Below, one piece after another: positions 55,538 to 64,000 of a stretch of DNA of 64,000 bases. The notes under the pieces were generated by a model, which did no database searches, had not been told where the DNA came from, and was given only the letters and a program-made list of their open reading frames with translations. The translations under genes were made by a program, and so were the position numbers. The stretch lies in the NCBI GenBank assembly GCA_032622095.1, contig CP136069.1:42448194-42512193 (forward strand), written 5' to 3'. Source of the stretch: Siphonodentalium dalli (Eukaryota; Mollusca; Scaphopoda; Gadilida; Siphonodentaliidae). Position 1 is the first letter of the stretch; each line of letters starts with the position of its first letter.

Positions 55538-55828
55538 ATATTGAATCTGTGCGTTTTATCCACTGTGTATGAATGGAAGTTATTATTTGTTTACGTTATT
55601 GATGTACTGTATAATCCTTTTAAATTGTGGGGTCTATTATTCATTAATTTTGTAGTTTGACCCAGCACGGAATCAACATCCAACGAAATAAATTACTCAG
55701 AGTCGGTAAAGTAAATCTCAATATACGAGATGGAAATGAAGATCGGCATTAAGTCTGTTTTCGGTATGTCGTAAAATGGGTTGACAAAAAACATGGAAGA
55801 CGAGATGATTTTCCAGTGGCCTATTCAT

Positions 55829-56421
55829 AATTATACCCCCACTTTCGAAGAAAATGGGGGGTTTACTGGATTGACTGCGTCCGTATGTCCATCCGTCCGT
55901 CACGCTTTCTCCCTCCGTGTGTCCGTCCGTCCGTCCGTCTGTCCGACCTCATAACTCGAACAACTATGAACCGATTTCAATAATTTTCTGTATGCAATCT
56001 CCGTAGGACGGTCTCTCCGCATGATGCTAATTGCGGTTCGGTCCGACTTTTTTTTTTTTCAAGTTACGCCTCATTTTCGACTTATTTTGACTTAGAAAAT
56101 TCTGTCCGACAACCGATTTCAATATTTTTTGGTATACATGCTTCTCACAATACCTTCTCTACATGATGCGGCTCAAACTGTTTTTCGTAATATTACACTT
56201 CATTTTCGACTTATTTTGACTTCTGTCTGACTTAATAACTTTAACAAATATGAACCAATTTGAATAATTTTTTCTGTACAAGCTTCTTGTGACACCATAT
56301 CGATATTATTAGTCCGAATTTTTCTTTAAAGTTAAAAATCTTTTTTGTTGGGTTTACTGATAATGCGGGTTGAATTTGCCACGGTGGGGGTATGCTAGCA
56401 CTCGAGTGCACACCTCTTGTT
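55829..56421 (+). repeat. TATACCCCCACTTTCGAAG dispersed repeat, copy 2
   Basis: Same start, internal order and end as 38587-39111, with an extra internal copy of the ATTTTCGACTTATTTTGACT block. Confidence 0.7.
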
Positions 56422-56424
56422 GTT

Positions 56425-58000
56425 TATGTACAACATTGTCTGTTCCCTGCTATAATAAACAATGCTCAATGAATTGGTCTTTTAATAAATGCTATTTCAT
56501 GTTTCACTATGCGTAGGTTACATGAAACAATAAATGACTACCTCGGCAGCGTGTGAAATGAAGCTGGTAGCTATTAGTGCACTGATTGCATGATGCCCTA
56601 TCGGCGCCGGAATACCTCGGGTTCTGATTTCTCAAAGATATCATATATCTGCTATTGTAGGAGCTGTTGATTTGGATAAATATGATGTCTGAACCACAAA
56701 TTCACGTCCCCATGATATAGCATTTTTTAGCTCACCTGAGACGAAAGTCTCCGGTGGAGCTATAGTCAATTGTGGGCGAAGCATTTGCAGAATGAGGTCC
56801 CCAGAGGGTGAATTTAGTGATATTACCCTGCACAGCAGGCTAACAGTTTAAACGTAAACAAATCGATGTTAGTTCTAATAAACCAGAATATTCTATGCGT
56901 AATTTAACTTGAAAGTTAGATTAGGCCACACAAAGTTAATTTCCCATTTCTCAGGCCAAATCATTTTGAAAAGCAAGCACATGCGCAAATTTTATTTTTA
57001 TACTTTATTTCTAGGAGACATATCAGATCAGCAGCCATAGTAACCTGACGCCCCACAGCGATCGACACCCTGACCCGGGGCTCCCCGTGGCATTTTCCCT
57101 TAAATTAGATAGTGTCTTGTCGCATGATATTGATTATGTTTAAATTGTGACACAGGTCTGAAACTTTACAGGTTTGGCCCCATTTGATCACTGATCATTA
57201 TAAGATCGGGAGACTGTCCCGTGGCAACTCCTTGGTAACGGTTGCTATGCAACTACCTGGAATTGACTGGAAAATGCAATTATAGCAAATATAGCATCGT
57301 AATGCAAGGTAATAACATGATGTTAAATTTTACATATACCCGACCGGAAGAGTTGGTAAGCAAATACCACAAATGATCGAATGACACCATTGCACTAACC
57401 ATTCAGTGGTATTTTTACCTTTAAAACACATGCACATATATTCCTACCCGATACTAATGGGTAACCATAGATGGGGCCATTTAAATATATATTAGTGGGT
57501 TTGTCGTGCATAAGTATGCTATAAACCATTTATTTCTCATTGCGCTGCTCTGCGCATGCATGAATAAATCAACTTATAATGCGATAGAGCCTTCCCCATA
57601 TGTGGCAGAACACTTATTAATATATGCGAGGGTAATTTAAACTGAAACTGTTTGTCTAAATTATGTCTGTTCTACAAACATGTGGAACATGCATTAAACT
57701 ATATTTTGTAAAGATAGCACCACAGTTCGCTTAAAATATTGTATGTTCTTTGTAGATTACATGATATGCGCATGCACAGATATTTCAGGACATTAACACA
57801 TGCTAACCAAAGCTATATTTTATCGGATCAGTCTCATATTTATACCTATTAAGCGAAGGACCCCTCCCCCTCTAATATATCTTTCCAATCATTTCAGATT
57901 AGGTGTATAGGTGTATATTAAGTTCTATTATCGCTGATTTTGAGTCGGTGTGGTTGAAGGTATCTGCCGATTGTGATCAGCATCTTTTTTATGTCTTTAC
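56425..58000. other. Intron 9 sequence with repeat fragments
   Basis: TTTAGCTCACCTGAGACGAAAGTCTC (56729-56754) is the head of a dispersed repeat of molluscan style, and 56786-56850 is half of a GAGGTCCCC hairpin. The rest, to 58000, shows nothing recognisable. Confidence 0.5.
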
Positions 58001-58002
58001 AG

Positions 58003-58082
58003 TGCATGGCATGGGGCTGGTACTTGGCGAATGACATGCAGTTCTTTGTGGTCAGTCCTCTTATAATGGTGCCAGTATATTT
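58003..58082 (+). CDS. nrf-6-like: NRF-6-like exon 10: WYLANDMQFF motif
   Basis: Residues 494-519. The acceptor is GTCTTTACAG. The donor is GTAAGT at 58083, preferred over continuing the frame because TT plus the first C of exon 11 gives Phe. It encodes CMAWGWYLANDMQFFVVSPL, then IMVPVY. C-M-x-W-[GS]-W-Y-L-A-N-D-M-Q-F-[FY] is one of the best conserved blocks of invertebrate NRF-6 proteins and starts a membrane helix. Confidence 0.95.
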
Positions 58083-58433
58083 GTAAGTGATCAAACATTT
58101 GTATTACAGTTTGTTTTATTATACAGTACGTAAGAATGTGCTATAAGCAAAAAACTCAACACTGTGGCAATTTTTTTGGGTCAGTGATTCAGAGCGACCC
58201 ACTCAACACCGAAAGCTTGAGTGGTGAGGATTAGCATGGTTTAGCATAGTTATGGTCCTTAAAGCTTGTTGACTTAGAATCTGCTGATTATTTTGGTTTC
58301 TGGGTGATAACTTTAGTTATAATTGTGTGATTGTTTTCAAATATGGTATATGGATTACTCATATGATAATACAGGTCAAGTTCGACTTTAGGTTGCGTCT
58401 GCCTATTTTTACCGGAGTTAGGGATTACAACAT

Positions 58434-58567
58434 CAAGGTCAATATTGTTAGGCCAATGCATTCTCTTATATATGTGAGGTGGCCTATGGGCGACTCGCAT
58501 ATATAAGAGAATGCATTGGCACAGGGTTTTTGCAAAAATCAGGAAGCTCCAGTCATGGAAGGGTTAA
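58434..58567. mobile_element. Half copy of the double-hairpin MITE
   Basis: AAGGTCAATATTGTTAGGCC, one hairpin (58453-58519), then AGGAAGCTCCAGTCATGGAAGG and TTAA. Intron 10. Confidence 0.7.
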
Positions 58568-58686
58568 TCATCAAATTTCATTTCAATGATCCATTAATCA
58601 GTCTATTTTGATCAAATTGGACAGTCTAAATCACCTTGTAATATATAAGATAGGATACTAAATCACCTTGTCTATACTTTATATTT

Positions 58687-58727
58687 TGAGACTTCCGTAT
58701 ATATATATATATGTGTGTGTGTGTGTA
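58687..58727. repeat. TA/TG microsatellite
   Basis: A run of TATATATATATATA followed by TGTGTGTGTGTGTGT in intron 10. Confidence 0.9.
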
Positions 58728-59379
58728 CTTCATGGAATCGAAAATGGTTGAACAGATTGAGCTCAAATTTCGTATATAAGTGTAAAATCCCACGGACACC
58801 GCCGTGATCGCGTTTTGGAGAAGCTCAGAGCACCGTTTCTCCGTTCCCAATCATCAAAATCACCGCAATCGGCACTTAATAGCGTTGATATATAAAGAGC
58901 GTTTGTTTTCCGCAGTGTCTATATAAAGAGCGTCGTTTTCGCTATCTACTTATCTGTATGACGGGAGTCTGTAGCCTGTCATGTTTCTGACGAAATTTGG
59001 TACAAATGCAGCACAAGTGTCTCGAAACCTGTTGCAATTGCTTTTTCGAACAAAGCCATGGGACGAATGCCGCCAGTGGCGGGCTAACCTGCTAGTAATA
59101 TATAAGATAGGATACTGCTTCAATATCTTGAACGGTCCATTGCCATTTATGTTATGAAGAATAAAATATAAAAAATAAAGTTCGCCCTCCCACCCCAATT
59201 TCTAAAAAAGTTGGATTTAATCTAGCAAATTTATTTATATTAGCCTTATCAGTGGTTTGCGGTGATTCTTGAATAGGTGAGCCCTGGTCAGTCTCCATGA
59301 TTTCTGTTGATTCATATTTAATCGCTCCATGCAAGCTCACCGTAATAACATTATACGAACACAAGCTCACCGTAATAAC

Positions 59380-59733
59380 CAAGTCTGAGTTTAGTGTTCC
59401 TGTCATTTGCAGAATGAGGTCCCCAGAGGGTGAATTTAGTGATGCTATCCCGCATAGTGGGCTAGCATCACTAAATTCACCCTCTGGGGACCTCATTCTG
59501 CTTAGACCTCAACTGCTACGGGAGACATAGACTCAGATTGAAGTTCTCAAATGGTGAATATTGTGATGTACACCCATTGGCAACCTCGATTATGTAATGT
59601 GTCGATAATGAGACTTTCCAGAGAAGATGAGGCCTAATCAGAATGGGGTCCCCAGAGGGTGAATTTAGTTATGCTAGCCCACTATGCGGGATAGCATCAC
59701 TAAATTCACCCTTCTGGGACCGCATTTTCATCT
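59380..59733. mobile_element. GAGGTCCCC hairpin MITE, fifth copy
   Basis: Two well preserved hairpins (59413-59505 and 59640-59728) with a shortened centre. Intron 10. Confidence 0.72.
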
Positions 59734-60381
59734 CCCGATAATAACAACAACTGTCTGAATATATATTACTATATCCGCTTGATACCGTTGTTAACAATTG
59801 AAAATTCAATTTGATGACTAAATCATTGTCAGTATGTTTTGCATCAGTTAGTGTACTGAGGTGGGTGGAGTTTTTCAACTATTGGCAACATAAACACTGG
59901 TTCTCCATAAATCCCCAGTGGTACATTTGTCACCAAAACATTTTCATCTGGACAAAAAATAATTGTCACACATGGACGTAACACAATTTAGAGAAGAAAT
60001 CTAGGTTTATACGATTAATGCTAAAGCCAGCCTACAATGTGAAGAACTTTGCATAAAATATGGAATTGGCCAATCATCACACAATTGTCACACATGGACG
60101 CAACACAATTTAGAGAAGAACTGTAGGTTTATACCATTAATGCTAAAGCCGGCCGACAAAGTGAGGAACTTAGCATAAAAATGGAATTTACCAATCATGA
60201 AACAGTGACACATTTAAAAACTGTAACAACATTGTCATAAAGTCGGTTTAAATTTCTGCTTTATTTATAGATTTGTCTTGTTAGTTCCGACTTGAAATTA
60301 TATGAATAGGTGTCAGTCGTTATCAACATCATAGATTATTTGTAGTACCATAGCTTAACAAATATATATTTTATCTTGCAG

Positions 60382-60486
60382 CTACCCCAGGATTGGATAT
60401 GTGATCTACATTATTTTTCTCTTGGGAACTCTTATTGCAGCCAGTGTTGTTTCACGAGTGAACAACTTAATGCCAGGTGTATTAAC
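60382..60486 (+). CDS. nrf-6-like: NRF-6-like exon 11: transmembrane segment
   Basis: Residues 520-554. The acceptor is TATCTTGCAG and the donor is GTATGT at 60487. It encodes FYPRIGYVIYIIFLLGTL, then IAASVVSRVNNLMPGVLT. This is one strongly hydrophobic helix followed by a short polar loop, the expected position between the MQFF helix and the 'YYxKPWxRxGPYLxG' block. Confidence 0.9.
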
Positions 60487-61962
60487 GTATGTATTATATT
60501 AGTCAAGATCTTTCCCCCCCCCAGGCTTTTTATTCCGGTTTTATAATAAATAAATAAAAATATGTATCCCGCATTTGTTATCTATTAAAGTCGCCCAACA
60601 TGGTACAGAGGTAAGAATTGCAATTGCAAGTGTATAACTCATAGAATCAAACAAACAAATTGGCCAATAAACTCGGAAGTACGATAAACCAAAAGTCAAT
60701 ATGGGACTTGTAATACATTTTAAGTGTGCACCGTTTGGATTTCCCCGATCTATTTTTAAATGGGATTCTCAGAAACGAACCACTATAAGAGGCATACTTT
60801 ATCAATTTTGAAACACGTGCACTAGAAGCTGGGTCTGCCATTTTCAAATTTTATAATTCACCAGGTTTTCAAGACATATTTATCATTGTTAATCACCAAA
60901 ATTTGCGCAATCGGACCAACCCTTATATAAAGTTATACCTATAAAATACAATATTTCTATTATTTATTTGTTAAGAGTGTAATGATAAAGTTGGTCACTA
61001 CAATGATCTAATTTTGCAAGTACCTATTCGTAACATGTTAAGGCTGCCGGCAAGAATAGAAACAAAATGCATGTGGTATTGCCGATGAAGTAATTGATAA
61101 TTATATTGATATCTGTTTGGTTTATAAAGCGCAATTTTTTTGCACATTCACAGGCTAATTTACTAGAAGTAGTGGGCCATACATTTATATAAAATAATCA
61201 AGAACTTTTGACTTAAAACAAAGTAAATAATTTATTAAACAACCATTATCAGTTATTTTTGTCTCTGTGTTCTGCCATTCTGAGCCAATTACATATATTT
61301 GTATACACGTGAATGACATCAGATTTTATCGATTAAACATGACATTTAGTGATATAATTTATCGGAAATCTGAGCCATATATATATATTTATCCAGCGAA
61401 TTCTCCAGAGACATTACGACAATAACAAGGATTGATTTTGATTGAATAGTGCAACTTTAATTTGCAAACTACCAGTACTAATCGAAACAAGTAATCACAA
61501 CATAATCACAAATACATGTATAAAACTGTACAAAATAACGAACAGTTGGGCCCAAATCGCCACAGATGCCGACTAGTATCACACGAGGCATCATGCCCAC
61601 AAAGAGCCATATATATATATATATACCCTTCAATATTACCAACTTAACTGTGAAGTTAATTTTTGTTTTGTGTAAGTATCATTGTCAAACCATACATTGA
61701 AAGCCATTGATAACTCACCCAATTTCGTGTTGTTGTTTTTTTGGCGACCAAAGATTCGGAAAACAATCAACTTTCCTCATACAACCTTATCATAATATCA
61801 TAATTAAAAAAAATATAATAAGTAAGTTACAGAAATTATGTTTTGATGTAGAGATTCAGTGTATCCCTCACCACTTCTCAAAATTGCACAAAGACTAACA
61901 ACATGCATTATTGCAAATCAAATGTTTTATGTGTAATAAATGACACTGCAAGAAATTAGGAC
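60487..61962. other. Intron 11, nothing recognised
   Basis: AT-rich sequence with a C run at 60515, a TATATA microsatellite at about 61608-61624 and no strong repeat or coding signal. Confidence 0.5.
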
Positions 61963-62131
61963 TACAGTAATGCTCTTAAGTAATCGACCCCTTAACCACA
62001 GCAGAATTATGGGTAACTTTTCAGGATTTAGTCGGAAATATGGCTTGTTGCCATTCATCGGAAAGCTCTCAGGAAAAGTTACCCATAATTCTGCTGTGGT
62101 TAAGGGACCGATTACTTAGAGCATTACTGTA
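61963..62131. mobile_element. CAGTAATGC foldback MITE, asymmetric deletion
   Basis: The left arm is complete to CGGAAAGCTCTCAGG, then the right arm resumes at AAAAGTTACCCATAATTC. Intron 11. Confidence 0.8.
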
Positions 62132-62638
62132 TGTTGTGTTGGCTGGTTGGCTGACGTTGGTCATAATGTGCATTGGGTAAATGTTTAATGCAACTGTTTT
62201 TCTAAATAAAACTGAAAATTAAGCAGAAAACATAAGTAGGCCCAAATGGGCGACCAAGTTAACAGTACGAGTTGGAAAGTTGAAGACCGAAGTGTACATT
62301 AGACAACGTATGTTATGACTTATCTGTTCGGAATGTTACTGAACTGTTCAGGAGATAATTTGAACTTCTATATACTTGTGACAGTTTGTATGTTTTGACC
62401 CAAAAGTCTTATTCCATGTTACCTCCCTGATAATGACTTAGGTTTTGCTTATGCCATGGTGGTTCAATGGTAGCCCATATAAATAAAAAACCTACCTGCC
62501 TCCTCGATAAAATTGTCGTCAACAATAAATTAAAAATAAAAACCTGCCTCCCTCATTGTTAAAATGCCATAAATAATAAAAATAAATACCTGCCTCCCTC
62601 ATCACTTTGAAAAGAAAGTGTCTGAGAACCGGACACCT

Positions 62639-63470
62639 TTTTAGCTCAACTTTACAACGTAATGTTTGAGCTATTGCCATGGGTTGGCATCCGTCATCTT
62701 TTACTCTTTGTATGACTAAATTCATCGGCACACCCTACAGGCCATATCTCTCAACCGATCATCACAAAACTTCATGTGGATCTTCAGGGTGCCCGCAGCC
62801 ATCTTGGATTTTACTCTTTGCATGACTAAATCCTTTGGCACACCCTACAGACCACATTCCTCATCTGATGATCACCAAACTTCATATGGATTTTTGGGGT
62901 GACCTGTAGATGGGAGCCTCCTATATTGACCGAATCTTTTTTTTAAACATGGCCGCCAGCAGCCATCTTGGATTTAAAATTTAAATCCATTGCCACACCC
63001 CGAAGCCCGCATTTATTGGAAACTTTCATGCTTAGAATCACCTGTAGATGGGAGCTATCAAATTTGATCAATTTTTTATGAAAAACATGGCGCTGGCAGC
63101 CATCTTGGATTTTACTCTTTGCATGACTAAATCCTTTGGCACGCCCTACAGACCACATTCCTTATCTGATGATCACCAAACTTGATATGGATTTTTGGGG
63201 TGACCTGTAGATGGGAGCATCCTATTTTGATTAAATTAGTTGAAAAAACATGGTCGTCAGCACCCATCTTGGAATTTACTCTTTGTATGACTAAATTCTT
63301 TGGTGCACACTACAGACCACACCTATCAGCCGATCATCACCAAACTTCATATGGATTTTCAGGGTAACCTCCAGTTTACTTTCCTTCTTCCTTGTCATAC
63401 TATTCATTGCTCAGCAAAAATTTAACTCCTTCCCAAGTTGAGTTATGGTGTCATTGACACTTTCATTTAT
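62639..63470 (+). repeat. AGCTCAACTT repeat, third copy
   Basis: Head TTTTAGCTCAACTTTACAAC, four diverged units with GCCATCTTGGATTTTACTCT, tail CCAAGTTGAGTTATGGTGTC. Unit fragments also occur at 3540-3900. Confidence 0.73.
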
Positions 63471-63474
63471 TTGG

Positions 63475-63707
63475 CCTTACTTTTTCCCTTCTATTCAGTT
63501 TCTATATCCCATAATTTGCAGAAGACAAATTGCATATTCAAGGTGACTAATGGGTGAACATCACCACTTCAACTGAGGGAACTTCACTCTGATCCTAGGT
63601 TTCCCATAGCAGTTCAGGCCTAAGCAGAATGAGGTTCCCAGAGGGTGAATTTGGTGTCACCCTCTGGGGACCTCATTCTGCAAATGACAGACAATATTTG
63701 CAGGCTT
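63475..63707. mobile_element. GAGGTCCCC hairpin MITE, right part only
   Basis: It starts in the centre (TTACTTTTTCCCTTCTATTC) and keeps a shortened right hairpin and terminus. It ends 36 bp before exon 12. A half hairpin also lies at 56786-56850. Confidence 0.68.
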
Positions 63708-63743
63708 GGCCATCTTTAAACTACAGTGTTATTGTTATTCCAG

Positions 63744-63867
63744 GGGAGGGATTGCTGAAATGGATGATTATTACACCAAGCCATGGTGTCGAATGGGTCC
63801 ATATCTAATAGGAATGGCTACAGGTTATATATTACACAGAACAGAATGCAAAGTAAAACTTTCGAAG
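63744..63867 (+). CDS. nrf-6-like: NRF-6-like exon 12: YYTKPWCRMGPYLIG motif, last exon in window
   Basis: Residues 555-596. The acceptor is TGTTATTCCAG. It encodes GGIAEMDDYYTKPWCRMGPY, LIGMATGYILHRTEC and KVKLSK. The 'Y-x-K-P-[WY]-x-R-x-G-P-Y-L-[IV]-G-x-x-x-G-Y' block is a strong family signature. The 3' boundary is less sure: AAG before GTTGGT at 63868 keeps phase 0, but GTAAAA at 63853 is another possible donor. The frame continues to a stop near 63936 without family-like sequence. Confidence 0.88.
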
Positions 63868-63973
63868 GTTGGTATATTGAAGGAACTTTTTTGTCCTCAT
63901 TTGGAAAGCTCCAAGGCAGGTACATACGTCAAATGAAAAGTGCTCAAATTTCAGCACACTCCTTTAAAAGTGC

Positions 63974-64000
63974 TTAAAGGTACTCAATCCGATCAGAGGG
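63974..64000 (+). mobile_element. Start of a third AAAGGTACTCAACC element, cut by window end
   Basis: TTAAAGGTACTCAATCCGAT matches the left end of 24214-24680. It is truncated by the window. Confidence 0.5.

Larger units (their letters stand above)
21712..63867 (+). other. nrf-6-like: NRF-6-like acyltransferase gene, 12 coding exons visible, 3' end outside window
   Basis: Gene span. The exons are 21712-22111, 27869-28047, 31357-31459, 34566-34659, 36503-36681, 37180-37347, 38490-38583, 44980-45072, 54323-54491, 58003-58082, 60382-60486 and 63744-63867. All introns start GT and end AG, all phases agree, and the joined length is 1788 nt, or 596 codons without a stop. The order is signal peptide, NRF domain, then acyltransferase-3 membrane domain, as in nose-resistant-to-fluoxetine proteins. 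In C. elegans these act in epithelial lipid and drug transport; their acyl acceptor is not settled. Family members are usually longer, so the last membrane segments and stop codon lie past 64000. Exons total 1.8 kb of 42 kb; the rest is repeat-rich intron. Confidence 0.92.

Noticed and set aside
26991-58567. Regularly repeated palindromes resembling a CRISPR array
   Set aside because: Spacing is irregular, copies are 66-bp hairpins inside TTAA-flanked elements, and the window is clearly eukaryotic with spliced genes.

Overview
This is animal nuclear DNA: AT-rich, intron-rich and loaded with non-autonomous transposons. The AGCTCAACTT/AGCTCACCTGAG dispersed repeats with 'catggccgcc..gccatcttgg' blocks resemble repeats common in molluscs, so a mollusc or related lophotrochozoan is my best guess. 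This rests on recollection of repeat style and was not searched. There are no operons, ribosome binding sites or prokaryotic genes.

The one clear gene is a plus-strand nose-resistant-to-fluoxetine (NRF-6)-like membrane acyltransferase. Twelve coding exons between 21712 and 63867 splice with consistent phases into exactly 596 codons. They cover a signal peptide, the cysteine-containing NRF domain and the first part of the acyltransferase-3 membrane domain; the C-terminus lies beyond the window. A divergent first exon of a paralogue lies on the minus strand at 4424-4817, so the window holds a head-to-head pair about 17 kb apart. Part of exon 9 is duplicated about 430 bp downstream.

Layout: 1-4400 is repeats (a hAT-like element, a 5'-truncated LINE with target duplication, a degenerate tandem array). 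4424-5280 is paralogue exon 1 with its promoter-proximal region and two foldbacks. 5500-15200 is intergenic repeats (three hAT-type insertions or relatives with 8-bp duplications, a CR1-like reverse transcriptase relic, tRNA-like fragments, arrays of palindromic words). 15443-19452 looks like one 4-kb element with long inverted ends carrying a 21-bp satellite. 21591-64000 is the NRF gene, whose introns hold nested inverted-repeat elements, a 220-bp foldback MITE family, a TTAA-flanked family built around a shared 66-bp hairpin, a GAGGTCCCC hairpin family, two dated hAT insertions, and a deleted tyrosine-recombinase-type retrotransposon with split direct repeats (48572-51608).

The most unusual signals are the hairpin cassette shared by elements with different terminal repeats, the size series of the CAGTAATGC foldback ending in a 44-bp perfect palindrome, and the A-internal-B-A-B retrotransposon with a common CATTA core at both ends and at its internal junction.
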